A stretch of DNA of 64,000 nucleotides from Roseomonas acroporae (GTDB lineage Bacteria > Pseudomonadota > Alphaproteobacteria > Acetobacterales > Acetobacteraceae), in contig NZ_JALPRX010000046.1 of NCBI RefSeq assembly GCF_023223525.1, forward strand, positions 1 through 64,000, written 5' to 3'. Shown here one piece after another: positions 20,345 to 29,183 of this stretch. Both the position numbers and the translations under genes were made by a program. The notes under the pieces were generated by a model, which saw only the letters and a list, made by a program, of their open reading frames with translations, was not told the DNA's origin and did not search any database. The stretch's first letter is position 1. Each line of letters opens with the position of its first letter.

Positions 20345-20450
20345 CTAGAGCATTTTCAAGCTGAGCGTACTCGCTCAGCGGCTCGGAAAATGCGCCGGAT
20401 CAAAGGCTAGAGCCGTTCCAGCCTGATACAGTCAGGCTGGATCGGCTCTA
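20345..20450 (+). repeat. Double-hairpin structured repeat, copy 2
   Basis: This copy aligns with 12137-12243 over its full length. Hairpin 1 is perfect (20360-20367 with 20372-20379, loop tact) and is closed by gcattttc/gaaaatgc (20350-20357 with 20386-20393). Hairpin 2 pairs 20411-20426 with 20432-20447, with one mismatch. It lies between convergent genes. Confidence 0.8.
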
Positions 20451-20452
20451 AC

Positions 20453-20938
20453 TCAGCGGCGGCAGGCCATCGCTATCAGCCCGTTGGGGGTCTGGTTGCG
20501 GTAGGCGAGGTTGCCGGTGCCGTCGTCGTTGAGCAGGAACAGGAAGGACAGGTTGCCGGTCTGCTTGATGGCCTGCCCCTGGCCGATCAGCGTCGTGCCG
20601 TTGGTCTGCCACTGCCCCTGCGCCTGGAACGGGTCGTTGAAGCCGTTCGTCTCGGCCATGTACACGCCCTGCGCCTGGAAGGTGCCGTTCGGGTGCAGCA
20701 GCATCGCGTAGTCGAACATGTAGTTCTCGAAGCGGTTGCCGGTGACGCTGCGGTTGGCGATCTGGCAGCGCCACTGGCCGGCGAACCGCTCCATGGCGCC
20801 CGGTGGGGCGCCCATCGGCGGCTGGGCCGGCTGCGTGCCGTACTGCGCACCCGCCGGCATGGGCACCAGAAGGGCGAGCAGCAGGAGAATCCCAGGAATT
20901 CGCACACGGCCTGCCGGCATCGGGCCCACCGCCTCCAT
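20453..20938 (-). CDS. Secreted hypothetical protein
   Basis: The 161-residue product has a signal peptide (RIPGILLLLALLVPMPAGAQ) and a mature part rich in Asn, Gln and aromatic residues (RFAGQWRCQIANRSVTGNRF, FLFLLNDDGTGNLAYRNQ), with two cysteines likely forming a disulfide. It looks like a small periplasmic beta-rich protein. I do not recognise the family. The start may be 20938 or the internal ATG at 20920. Confidence 0.65.
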   Translation of the reverse strand: MEAVGPMPAGRVRIPGILLLLALLVPMPAGAQYGTQPAQPPMGAPPGAMERFAGQWRCQIANRSVTGNRFENYMFDYAMLLHPNGTFQAQGVYMAETNGFNDPFQAQGQWQTNGTTLIGQGQAIKQTGNLSFLFLLNDDGTGNLAYRNQTPNGLIAMACRR

Positions 20939-21004
20939 CGGATCATGGCAGTTTGTTCATGATCCGACATCCACGCCGCGGTGGAAAGCGGTTTTCCGCC
21001 CGCC

Positions 21005-21772
21005 TCAGCGCCAGCCGCCGCCGTTGATGTAGACCGTGTCGGCCGTCATGTAGGGTGCCGCGTCCGAGCACAGGAACAGCACCAGCTCGCCGATCTCCTC
21101 CGGCTCGGCCAGCCGCTTCATCGGCACGTCGGCGATGAATTTCTGCACCAGCTCCGGCGGCGTGTCGGAGGCGCGGGCGAATTCGGTGTTCACCGGACCG
21201 GGCGAGACCGACAGGCAGCGTATGTTGCGGTCGGCGAATTCGCGCGCGACGCCGAGCGTCATGGTCAGCACCGCCCCCTTCGCCGCCGCGTAGTGGACCG
21301 AGGCACCGGGCCCGCCGCGCTTGTGCGACATGGAGGCGACGTTGACGATCGTGCCGCCGCCCCGCTCCAGCATGTGCGGCAGCACGGCCTGCATGCCATA
21401 GAAGGTGCCCTTCAGGTTCACCGCGAAGGTCTTCTCCAGCAGGTCGTCGTCGATCTCCAGGAATTTGCAGCGGCGCATCGCGGCACCGGCATTGTTGAAC
21501 AGGAAGTGCAGCCGGCCGAACCGCGCGACGCCCTGGCGCACCATCTCCTCCACGGCCGCGCGCGAGGTGACGTCGGTCTCGGTGGCGAGCGCCTGGCCGC
21601 CGCGCTGCTCGATCTCCTGCGCGGTGCGGCGCGCGGCGTCGCCGTCGATGTCGGCGCAGACGACGTTGGCGCCTTCACGCGCGAAGATCAGCGCGGTGGC
21701 GCGGCCGATGCCGCCGCCGGCGCCGGTGATCGCGACGGACTTGCCGACGAAGTAGTCGGGGGTTTTCGGCAT
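21005..21772 (-). CDS. Short-chain dehydrogenase/reductase
   Basis: The 255-residue SDR has the NAD(P) motif TGAGGGIG near the N-terminus, the NNAG motif (FLFNNAGAAM), the catalytic serine in NVASMSHKRGG and the active-site pair YAAAK, then PGPVNTEF. Classical SDRs oxidise or reduce alcohol/ketone groups of diverse small molecules. Asp following the second strand (CADID) favours NAD over NADP. Substrate unknown; it stands alone. Confidence 0.92.
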   Translation of the reverse strand: MPKTPDYFVGKSVAITGAGGGIGRATALIFAREGANVVCADIDGDAARRTAQEIEQRGGQALATETDVTSRAAVEEMVRQGVARFGRLHFLFNNAGAAMRRCKFLEIDDDLLEKTFAVNLKGTFYGMQAVLPHMLERGGGTIVNVASMSHKRGGPGASVHYAAAKGAVLTMTLGVAREFADRNIRCLSVSPGPVNTEFARASDTPPELVQKFIADVPMKRLAEPEEIGELVLFLCSDAAPYMTADTVYINGGGWR

Positions 21773-21814
21773 GTGGTGGTCGTCCTCTCTTGCTTCAGGC
21801 GTTGTTCCGGGCGC

Positions 21815-21995
21815 CGTTCGGGGAAGGCGTTGCCTTCCCCGGACCCCATCCACCAGGAGGGCGAGGCCCTCCTGGACCTCTGTTCGCTTGGTCCCGACGG
21901 TCGAAACGGGCGAGGCGAAAATCGAACGGGGGATCCAAGGGGGCTTCGCCCCTTGGCGGGGCTACCCAAGGGGCAGCGCCCCTGGTCGGTGGGGT
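21815..21995. repeat. Composite multi-hairpin intergenic element, copy B
   Basis: Perfect hairpins follow in order: 21820-21840 (ggggaaggc, gtt, gccttcccc), 21853-21875 (ccaggagggc, gag, gccctcctgg), 21935-21956 and 21966-21984. The linker acctctgttcg and the block ggatccaagggggcttcgcc are shared with copies A and C. The element lies upstream of the SDR and downstream of the amino-acid-type binding-protein gene. Confidence 0.8.
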
Positions 21996-21999
21996 CCGG

Positions 22000-22180
22000 G
22001 GGGGGGGGGTGCCGGCCCCCCCGGGAACCCCCCCCCCCCCCCGGGGGCCCCCCCCCCCCCGCCCCCCCCCCCGGGGGCCCCCCCCCCCCCGCCCCCCCCC
22101 CCGGGGGCCCCCCCCCCCCCGCCCCCCCCCCCGGGGGCCCCCCCCCCCCCGCCCCCCCCCCCGGGGGCCCCCCCCCCCCC
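22000..22180. repeat. Pure G/C 30-bp tandem repeat
   Basis: After a G-run near 21998-22010, a 30-base unit (ccgggggccc, then ten c, then g and nine c) repeats from 22041 nearly five times with no sequence variation. It contains only G and C and ends three bases before the stop of the binding-protein gene. On the minus strand it is a series of long G-runs with G-quadruplex potential. Such a stretch is also error-prone in sequencing. Confidence 0.85.
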
Positions 22181-22182
22181 GT

Positions 22183-23415
22183 TCACCCGCGCACCAGCGC
22201 GCAATTCCCCTCGCCCATCGGCCGGAACGCCTCGTCGATCGGCACGGTGACCACCGGCTTGTACACGTCCCAGGTGCCGCGGCTCTCCTCCGGCCGCTTC
22301 ACCTCGAACAGGTAGACCGGGTGGATCTTGCGTCCGTCCGGGCGGATGCTGCCGGGGCCGAACACGTCGTCGTCGGTGGGCATCGCCTTCATCCGCTCCA
22401 CCACCGCGCGCCCCGAGGCCTTCGCCGCCGCCGGGCCGAGATCGGCCGCCGCCTTGAGGTAGTGCAGCGCCGCCGAGTAGGCGCCGGCCTGGCACATGTT
22501 CGGGTAGTTGTCCGGTGTCGCCGGCAGCACGCGGCGGGTGAAGGCGCGGGTGCGGTCGTTGAGGTCCCAGTAGAACGCCTCGGTCAGACGCAGCCCCTGC
22601 GCCGTCTCCAGCCCGAGCGAGACGATGTCGTTGACGAACACGATCATGCCCGCGACGTTGACGCCCCGCCGGTTCAGCCCGAATTCGCGCGCCTGCTTGA
22701 CGCAGTTGATGAAGTCGGCGCCGGCGTTGATCAGCGCCACCGTGTTGGCGCGGCTGCCCTGCGCCTGCAGCAGGTAGGAGGAGAAGTCGGTGGTGCCGGG
22801 GAAGGGGTAGCGCACCACGCCGCGCACCCGGCCGCCCGCGCCCTCGATGAAGCGGCGCAGGTCGCGGTCCATCGAGGTGGCGAAGGCGTTGTCGGCGGCG
22901 ATGAAGAACCACTCGCTGCCGCCCGCGCGCACCGTGGCGACGCCGGTGGAGTGCGCCAGCATCCAGCTATCGTAGGTCCAGTGGATGGTGTTGGGGCTGC
23001 ACTGCGCGCCGGTCAGCTCCATGGTGATGGCGCCGGTGTTGAGATGGACCTTGTCCTTCTCGCGCACGAGGCCGTTCACCGCCAGCGCGATGGCCGAATT
23101 GTTCAGCTCCAGCACCACGTCCACGCCGTCGCGGTCGAACCATTGCCGGGCGATGGCGACGCCGGTGTCGGGCTTCTGCTGGTGGTCGGCGAACACCACC
23201 TCGGCGGCGACGGACGGGTTGGCGGCGGTGAAGTCGGCCACCGCCTGCCGCACGCAGGCGACGTTGGTCGGGCCGGAGAGGTGCCGGTAGGGGCCGGAGA
23301 AGTCGCCGAGCACGCCGAGCCTGAGCACCGGCCGTGCGGCGGTGCCCTGGGCCAGGGCCGGCCCCGCCGCCGCCGTGGCGGCCCCCGCGATGAACAGCTC
23401 GCGTCGCGTGATCAT
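22183..23415 (-). CDS. ABC transporter substrate-binding protein (branched-chain amino acid type)
   Basis: The 410-residue protein has a signal peptide (RRELFIAGAATAAAGPALAQ) and the type 1 periplasmic binding fold of the LivJ/amide-urea group (LRLGVLGDFSGPYRHLSGP, VVLELNNSAIALAVNGLV, YPFPGTTDFSSYLLQAQ). It binds an amino acid or related small molecule in the periplasm. No permease or ATPase genes accompany it, so its partners are elsewhere. It ends directly at the pure G/C repeat. Confidence 0.9.
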   Translation of the reverse strand: MITRRELFIAGAATAAAGPALAQGTAARPVLRLGVLGDFSGPYRHLSGPTNVACVRQAVADFTAANPSVAAEVVFADHQQKPDTGVAIARQWFDRDGVDVVLELNNSAIALAVNGLVREKDKVHLNTGAITMELTGAQCSPNTIHWTYDSWMLAHSTGVATVRAGGSEWFFIAADNAFATSMDRDLRRFIEGAGGRVRGVVRYPFPGTTDFSSYLLQAQGSRANTVALINAGADFINCVKQAREFGLNRRGVNVAGMIVFVNDIVSLGLETAQGLRLTEAFYWDLNDRTRAFTRRVLPATPDNYPNMCQAGAYSAALHYLKAAADLGPAAAKASGRAVVERMKAMPTDDDVFGPGSIRPDGRKIHPVYLFEVKRPEESRGTWDVYKPVVTVPIDEAFRPMGEGNCALVRG

Positions 23416-23462
23416 GCCGTCATTCCCTCCCGTCGGCGCCTGCCTTGCGAGGGAAACTGCCC

Positions 23463-23496
23463 GATCCCGGCGCCGCTGTGAATGGGCGCCGGGATC
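23463..23496 (-). terminator. Terminator-like hairpin
   Basis: Perfect 12-base arms (23463-23474, gatcccggcgcc, and 23485-23496) flank a 10-base loop. On the minus strand it follows the dehydrogenase stop by about 20 bases and precedes the binding-protein start. No T-tract is present. Confidence 0.55.
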
Positions 23497-23514
23497 GTTG
23501 CGTGCCGCGTCGCG

Positions 23515-24873
23515 CTACTCCGCCGCGCGCGCCGGCGCCGTGGCCGCCTGCTCCATGCCGCGGCGCAGGCGGACCGTCTCCGCGTTCGGGTCGTAGGCCA
23601 CGTCGGCCCAGCCGACGATCTCGCCACGCCTGATGTCGCGCTTCAGCGCGATGCCGTGCGCGAGGCCGATCGGCAGCGCGCCGAGGGCGAGGGAACGCTC
23701 GGCCGGGATGCAGCGGCCCCACACCATGGCGCCGCCCTCGCCATCCAGCACCTCGCCCGCGCGCAGGTCGCGCTTGGCGGTCGCCGCCACGTCGCCGCGC
23801 CAGGCATCGGCGCAGCCCGTCGGCTCGCGGCGCAGCGCGGCGGAGGCGATGGAGACGCCGATCTCCAGCCCGATCAGGTGATAAGGTCGCCACAGAGCGG
23901 CGTAGCGGCCGGAGGGATCGGTGTGCACGCCGTACTCGGAGAAGCAGCGGCGGATGTAGTCCGTCTCGCCCTCGAACACGGCGTAGACGCCCCAGCGCAG
24001 GTCGCCCACCACCTGCCGCCCGTCGCGCTCGACGGAGGAGACCACCTCGACCTGTCCCTTCGTCTCCAGCACGCCGCCATCCTCGCGCGGGCGCAGCACG
24101 GTGGGCAGGTCGTGCGTGCCGCAGGGCGGGAAGAGCAGCCCGTCGCTCGGCGGGGCGAGGCCGGTGGCGTTGGCGATCGCCGCCATCTCGATGCCGCTCT
24201 TGGTGCCGTCGAGGAAGGAGTTGAACATCTGCGGGTTCATCCCGCCGGCCTTGGCCTGCTCCGGCGTCAGCCCGTAATGGCCCCACACCGTCTCCGGCGT
24301 GCTGGCATGGTATTCCGGCCGGTACTTGGTGCCCTTGCCGGCGGCGACGATGGGAAAGCCCATGGTTCGGATGGTGTCCACCATCTCGCAGACCAGCGCC
24401 GGCTGGTCGCCATAGGCCATGGAGTAGACCACGCCCGCGCGCCGCGCGCGCTCGGCCAGCAGCGGGCCGGCCAGCACGTCGGCCTCGACGTTGACCATGA
24501 CCACGTGCTTGCCGTGCTCGATCGCAGCCGCCGCGTGGCGCAGCCCGGCGGCGGGGTTGCCGGTGGCCTCGACGATCACCTCGATGCGCGGATCGGCGAA
24601 CAGCGCGTTCGCGTCCTCGGTGATGGCCGTGGCGCCGGTGCGGGCGGCGGCGTCGAGGCTGGCGGCGGCGTACTGCGATTCCGGCCAGCCGACGCGGGCC
24701 AGCGCCTCGCGCACGCGCGGGGCGGAGAGGTCGGCGATGCCGAGCACGTGGATGCCCGGCGTGCGCCCGGCCATCGCCAGGATCATCGAGCCGAACTTGC
24801 CCGCGCCGATCAGCCCGACCGTGACGGGCTTGCCCTGCGCGGCGCGCGCCGCGAGCATGCGGTGGAGATTCAT
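23515..24873 (-). CDS. NAD(P)-dependent oxidoreductase with C-terminal SAF domain (COG4091-like)
   Basis: The 452-residue protein starts with a Rossmann domain (VTVGLIGAGKFGSMIL), continues with homoserine-dehydrogenase-like segments (VIVEATGNPAAGLRHA, GKHVVMVNVEADVLAGP) and ends with an SAF-type domain (AKRDLRAGEVLDG, LKRDIRRGEIVGWADV). This is the layout of the predicted homoserine dehydrogenases of COG4091, found in sugar-acid catabolic loci; the true substrate is not established. It follows the TRAP genes on the same strand with 17 bp spacing, suggesting it processes the imported compound. Confidence 0.85.
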   Translation of the reverse strand: MNLHRMLAARAAQGKPVTVGLIGAGKFGSMILAMAGRTPGIHVLGIADLSAPRVREALARVGWPESQYAAASLDAAARTGATAITEDANALFADPRIEVIVEATGNPAAGLRHAAAAIEHGKHVVMVNVEADVLAGPLLAERARRAGVVYSMAYGDQPALVCEMVDTIRTMGFPIVAAGKGTKYRPEYHASTPETVWGHYGLTPEQAKAGGMNPQMFNSFLDGTKSGIEMAAIANATGLAPPSDGLLFPPCGTHDLPTVLRPREDGGVLETKGQVEVVSSVERDGRQVVGDLRWGVYAVFEGETDYIRRCFSEYGVHTDPSGRYAALWRPYHLIGLEIGVSIASAALRREPTGCADAWRGDVAATAKRDLRAGEVLDGEGGAMVWGRCIPAERSLALGALPIGLAHGIALKRDIRRGEIVGWADVAYDPNAETVRLRRGMEQAATAPARAAE

Positions 24874-24890
24874 GGCGTTCCCTCGTGTTC

Positions 24891-26153
24891 TCAGAAGCGC
24901 AGCGTCAGCGCCGGGATGTAGCTGATGGCCGCCAGCACGGCGAGGGCGACGCCGAAGAAGGGCCACAGCTCGCGCACCGTGTCGCTCATGCTGCTGCGGG
25001 CGATGGAGGAGGAGATGAACAGGGTGGTGCCGACGGGCGGCGTGTAGAGGCCGATGCCGAGGTTGAGCACCATCATCAGCCCGAGCTGCAGCGGGTCCAG
25101 CCCGATCTGCGCCGCCAGCGGCACGAAGATCGGCCCGAGCAGCAGGATGCCGGGCGGCAGGTCGAGCGGCCCGCCCACCAGCAGCATGATGACGTTCATC
25201 GCCAGGATCACCAGCCAGGGCGAGTGCAGCGTCGCCGTCACCCATTCCGCGAAGCGCTGCGGCACCTGGTCGAAGGTGAGGATCCAGCCCGCCGCCGCGC
25301 TGCCCATGATGACCAGCATGACGATGCCGGTGGCGACGCCGGCCTCCAGCATCGCCGCGCGGAAGCGCAGCCAGCTCATGTCGCGGTAGATCAGGATGCT
25401 CGCCGCCAGCGCGTAGACCACGGCGATGACGGAGATCTCCGTCGGCGTCGCCAGGCCGAAGCGCAGGCCGAGCAGGATCAGCACCGGCATCAGCAGCGCC
25501 GGCGAGGCGAAGAAGGCGAGTCGCAGCAGCTCGCGCTTGCGCACCGGCGCGGTGTCCGGGCGGATGCCGCGGCGGTGCGCGGTCCAGGCACAGAGGCCGA
25601 TGAATCCGCCCGCCATCAGCAGCCCGGGAAGGATGCCGGCCAGGAACAGCTCGCCGATCGAGACGTTGCTGACCAGCGCATAGAGGATCATCGGGATCGA
25701 GGGCGGGATCAGGATGTCGATCACCGCCGAGGTGGCGTTGTTGGCGGCGCACAGCCCGGCCGGGTAGCCCTGCCGCTTCTGCCACGGGATCAGCACCGAG
25801 CCGAGCGCGCTGGCATTGGCGACCGCGCTGCCCGAGACGCCGCCGAACACCACCGAGGCGACCACGGTGGTGGAGAGCGGCCCGCCGCGCCAGCGCCGCA
25901 TGCCCTCGCTGGCGAAGCGCAGCAGCTCCTCGCCCAGCCGGCCGCCCATCATCAGGCTGCCGGCCAGCATGAAGAAGGGCAGGGCGAGCAGCGGGAAGGA
26001 CTGGGTCTGCGCGAACATCTGCTGCGCGATCAGCATCAGCGGTAATTGCCCGTCCCACAGCACGGCGAGGCCGGAGGCCATCACCAGCGTGTGCGCCACG
26101 GGGATCGCCGCCAGCATCAGCAGCGAGAAGGAGAGGACGAGGACGGCGCTCAT
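24891..26153 (-). CDS. dctM: TRAP transporter large permease
   Basis: The 420-residue integral membrane protein of the DctM family has about twelve spans and typical segments (FPLLALPFFMLAGSLM, SGSAVANASALGSVLIP, IDILIPPSIPMILYA, LNLGIGLYTPPVGTTLFI). It imports an organic anion driven by an ion gradient, together with the small permease and DctP. Its ATG overlaps the small-permease stop (ATGA). Confidence 0.94.
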   Translation of the reverse strand: MSAVLVLSFSLLMLAAIPVAHTLVMASGLAVLWDGQLPLMLIAQQMFAQTQSFPLLALPFFMLAGSLMMGGRLGEELLRFASEGMRRWRGGPLSTTVVASVVFGGVSGSAVANASALGSVLIPWQKRQGYPAGLCAANNATSAVIDILIPPSIPMILYALVSNVSIGELFLAGILPGLLMAGGFIGLCAWTAHRRGIRPDTAPVRKRELLRLAFFASPALLMPVLILLGLRFGLATPTEISVIAVVYALAASILIYRDMSWLRFRAAMLEAGVATGIVMLVIMGSAAAGWILTFDQVPQRFAEWVTATLHSPWLVILAMNVIMLLVGGPLDLPPGILLLGPIFVPLAAQIGLDPLQLGLMMVLNLGIGLYTPPVGTTLFISSSIARSSMSDTVRELWPFFGVALAVLAAISYIPALTLRF

Positions 26154-26728
26154 GCGGTCGGCACCTCCTCGGGCGCGGGCTGCGGCAGCGCCTCCGGCCC
26201 GACCAGGACGAGGCGCAGCGCGATGGTGGCGGTGGAGAAGGCGAGCAGCGCGCAGCCCGCCGCCAGCGCGTAGTAGCCGTGGGAGTTGGGCAGGCCGAGC
26301 ACCGGGCTGCGCTCCATGGCGGCGATCCCGGCCACCTCCAGCGCCTCGCGCACCAGGATCGCGTAGGTGGCGACCACGGCGAGATGCCCCGCGACCAGCA
26401 GCACGCGCTTCGCGCCGCGCCCGAGCTTCGGCAGGATCCACTCCACCGCCATGTGGCCGCCGCCCTGCGCCGCCAGCACCACCCCGGCCATGATGAACCA
26501 GGGAAAGAGCTTCTCCGGCACCTCCTCGATCCAGTCGAGGCCGCCCGCCGCCGTGACGTAGCGCGAGACGACGTTGGCGAAGAGCAGCGTCAGCAGCGCG
26601 ATGCCGCTGATCAGCACCACCGCCTCGGCGAGCACGCGCACCGCCCGGTCGAGCAGCGCGGCGCCGCGCAGCAGCGCGCCGCGCGGCCCCGTCGCGGCCG
26701 CCCCCACCGGAATCGACGCGCCGCTCAT
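26150..26728 (-). CDS. dctQ: TRAP transporter small permease
   Basis: The 192-residue DctQ-type protein has four membrane spans; family features are ANVVSRYVTAAGGLDWIEEVPEKLFPWFIM and the following GGGHMAVEW. It couples to DctM. Both ends overlap neighbours by four bases (ATGA), so dctP, dctQ and dctM are translationally coupled. Confidence 0.92.
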   Translation of the reverse strand: MSGASIPVGAAATGPRGALLRGAALLDRAVRVLAEAVVLISGIALLTLLFANVVSRYVTAAGGLDWIEEVPEKLFPWFIMAGVVLAAQGGGHMAVEWILPKLGRGAKRVLLVAGHLAVVATYAILVREALEVAGIAAMERSPVLGLPNSHGYYALAAGCALLAFSTATIALRLVLVGPEALPQPAPEEVPTA

Positions 26729-27738
26729 GCGGCCGCCGCCTGCCGCACCTGGCGCACGAAAGCGCCGAAGGGCTTCTGCTCCCAGCGGTCCAGCACGCCG
26801 GCGGTGGCGGCGCGGAAGGCGTCCTTGTCGGCCTCGTTGACCTGCACGTTGGCGTTGGCGCGGAATTCGCGCAGCAGCGTCGTGTCGCTGTCCTGCATCG
26901 CCTGCCGGTTCAGCGCCTCGCCCTGCTTCGCGGCCTCCCGCACCAGCTCGCGGTCGGCGGCGGAGAGGCGCGCCCAGGCGATGCGCGAGGCGTAGAAGGG
27001 CGTCGATTCCCATTTGTGCGCGGTGAGCGAGATGAAGCGGCTCACCTCGTAGAGCTTCGAGGAGTGGATGTTGGCGAGCGGGTTCTCCTGCCCGTCCACC
27101 ACCCCCTGCTGCAGCGCCACGTACAGCTCGGAGAAGTTGATCTGCTGCGTCGCGGCGCCGAGCGCCTGGAAGGTGTCGATGGTGGCCGGGTCGGCGGGGG
27201 TGCGTATCTTCATGCCGCGCAGGTCGTCGGGGCGGTTGATCGGCCGGCGGCTGTTGGTGATGTGGCGCAGCCCGTTGTCCCACCAGCCGAGGGTGACGAG
27301 GCCGCTCGCCTCCAGCTTGCGCGCCAGCTCCTGCCCCACCGGCCCGTCCACCACGCGGTAGGCGGCGGCGTTGCTGGCGAAGAGGAAGGGCAGGCCGAGC
27401 GCCGCCATCTCCGGCACCAGCGCCGAGCTCGGCCCCTGGCTGTTCACCGAGAGGTCGAGCGTGCCGGTACGCAGGCTGGTCAGCATGGCGAGGTCGTCGC
27501 CGAGCTGCGAGTTGCCCGCCACGCGCACGTCGATGCGGCCGTTGCTGCGCTCCTTCAGCACCGCGGCGAAGCGGTCGGCGGCGATGCTGCGCGGGTTGCC
27601 GGGCGCCGCGTTGTGGCCGAGCGTCAGCCGCACCTGTCCCTGCGCCTGGGCGCGAAACACGGCTGGGGTAGCGAGCGTGGCGGCGGCGCCCAGCAGGCCG
27701 GCGCGCGCGAGGGCGCGCCGCGTCGTGGCGAACGGCAT
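26725..27738 (-). CDS. dctP: TRAP transporter substrate-binding protein
   Basis: The 337-residue periplasmic protein starts with a signal peptide (TTRRALARAGLLGAAATLATPAVFRAQA) and has DctP hallmarks: LTLGHNAAPGNPRSIAADRFA, the carboxylate-binding region around DLRGMKIRTP and the segment VALQQGVVDGQENPLANI. Such proteins usually bind carboxylates or sugar acids. First gene of the dctPQM-dehydrogenase run. Confidence 0.93.
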   Translation of the reverse strand: MPFATTRRALARAGLLGAAATLATPAVFRAQAQGQVRLTLGHNAAPGNPRSIAADRFAAVLKERSNGRIDVRVAGNSQLGDDLAMLTSLRTGTLDLSVNSQGPSSALVPEMAALGLPFLFASNAAAYRVVDGPVGQELARKLEASGLVTLGWWDNGLRHITNSRRPINRPDDLRGMKIRTPADPATIDTFQALGAATQQINFSELYVALQQGVVDGQENPLANIHSSKLYEVSRFISLTAHKWESTPFYASRIAWARLSAADRELVREAAKQGEALNRQAMQDSDTTLLREFRANANVQVNEADKDAFRAATAGVLDRWEQKPFGAFVRQVRQAAAA

Positions 27739-27887
27739 CCTTGGTCGTCTCCCAATTCGCGCCCGGCCTTTTTTCCGGCCAGTGGCGGCATCTTCCGCTT
27801 GCCGTGCGACGAGGCGGCATCGGTGCGGCGGCGGAGTATGCCCCGGCCGCGCCGCGTGGCGTCAACCCCGCTGTCGTGTTCCCCGCC

Positions 27888-29036
27888 TTAGTCCACGAGG
27901 TCGGGGCGCGGCACGATGGTCGCCTTCAGGCAGCGCATCTCGCGCGCCGCCGCGATGGCGTCGCCGATGCCCTGCTCGCTGAAGGGGAAGCGCATCTGGA
28001 ATTCGGCGAAGGGGTAGCGGTCGCGCGCGCGGTTCAGCATCATGATGCCGTCCCAGATGTCGTCCGCCGTGAAGGCCCAGCTGCCCAGGACGTTGATGTC
28101 CTTGGTGCAGATGCGGTGCCAGTTGGTCATGATCGCGCCGGCATCGGTGAACTGGCCCATCTCGACATAGGTGCCGCCATCGCGCAGCATCTCGATGCCC
28201 TCGGGGCCGGCGGTCGGGTGGCCGGAGCAGTCCATCACCAGGTCGGCGCCGAAGCCGCCGACGATCTCGCGCACCTCGCCGATGCGCTGCTCGGCGGTCT
28301 TGCCGGTGATGTCCACCGTCGCCTCCGCGCCGAATTTGCGGCACAGCGCGAGGCGCGGATTCTCCGGCGCGCCCACCATGACGACGCGGCCCGCCCCCAT
28401 CTCCCGCGCCGCGACGATGCCGAGCACGCCGATCGGGCCGGAGCCCTGGATCACCACCGTGTCGCCCGCCTCGAAGCCGCCGGCGCGCGCCGCGCGCTTG
28501 AAGGCGCGCATGCAGGAGGTGAGCGGCTCGGCCAGCGTGCCGAGCCAGAGCGGCATGTCGTCGGGCAGCCGGTAGACCTTGGTGCCGGGCAGCATGCCGA
28601 GGTCGACATACTCCATCTCCGCCCAGCCGCCCCAGAGGTGCGGCGCCTTCTCGAAGCCGAGGTAGCGGCCGTAGTAGACCGGCGTCAGGCACTTGTTGGC
28701 GGTCTCGGGATAGTGCCGGCAGTAGTAGCACTCGCCGCAGGGCATCAGCGGCGGGATCATGATCTTGGCCCCGACCTCCAGCTTGTTGCCCATGTAGTCG
28801 TGGGTCAGCTCAGGCCCGATCTCCTCGATCACGCCGGCCACCTCGTGGCCCAGGGTGAAGGGCCAGGGCAGGGGCTTCGGCCAGTGTCCGGCCAGGATGT
28901 GCAGATCGGTGCCGCAGACGCCGCAGGCGCCGACGCTGAACAGCGCGGCCTTCGCCGGCACGCGCGGCCGCGGCACGGTGCGTATCACCGGCGGGGCCCC
29001 GGGGCCGTCGAAGGTCGCCACCCGTATCTGCTGCAT
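27888..29036 (-). CDS. Zinc-dependent medium-chain dehydrogenase
   Basis: The 382-residue protein is an MDR alcohol/polyol dehydrogenase. Catalytic zinc ligands are Cys41 (GVCGTDLH) and His64-Glu65 (LGHEVAG); structural zinc cysteines are 100, 103, 106 and 116, with wider than usual spacing before the last. The NAD-binding motif is VVIQGSGPIGVLGIVAA. It converges on no neighbour and shares its upstream region with the divergent GntR regulator, suggesting common control with the TRAP system. Substrate unknown. Confidence 0.9.
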   Translation of the reverse strand: MQQIRVATFDGPGAPPVIRTVPRPRVPAKAALFSVGACGVCGTDLHILAGHWPKPLPWPFTLGHEVAGVIEEIGPELTHDYMGNKLEVGAKIMIPPLMPCGECYYCRHYPETANKCLTPVYYGRYLGFEKAPHLWGGWAEMEYVDLGMLPGTKVYRLPDDMPLWLGTLAEPLTSCMRAFKRAARAGGFEAGDTVVIQGSGPIGVLGIVAAREMGAGRVVMVGAPENPRLALCRKFGAEATVDITGKTAEQRIGEVREIVGGFGADLVMDCSGHPTAGPEGIEMLRDGGTYVEMGQFTDAGAIMTNWHRICTKDINVLGSWAFTADDIWDGIMMLNRARDRYPFAEFQMRFPFSEQGIGDAIAAAREMRCLKATIVPRPDLVD

Positions 29037-29137
29037 CCCCTGGTGTTTCCTCCCGTTCGGCGTCCTGCCGGCCCCTGGCCGGCGGCGCCCGTTGCGGAAA
29101 ATCTGGCAAACGGGACCGGCTGGCGCAAGCATTTTTC

Positions 29138-29158
29138 GCATTCGGAATGCGGAACTCG
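29138..29158. promoter_or_regulatory. Palindromic operator candidate, distal site
   Basis: A 13-base palindrome, gcattcggaatgc (29138-29150), is followed by ggaactcg. The same palindrome with the same flank recurs at 29218-29238. This site lies about 100 bp upstream of the minus-strand dehydrogenase start and fits a GntR-family dimer site. Confidence 0.6.
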
Positions 29159-29183
29159 GAGTGCGCGGCCGCGTCGATAATGC

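Noticed and set aside
22041-22180. CRISPR array
   Set aside because: The 30-bp units are directly adjacent without unique spacers, and no cas genes are present.
21790-22315. Proline/glycine-repeat protein across the G/C tandem array
   Set aside because: The repeat peptide arises from the pure G/C 30-bp repeat; no ribosome site or family support.
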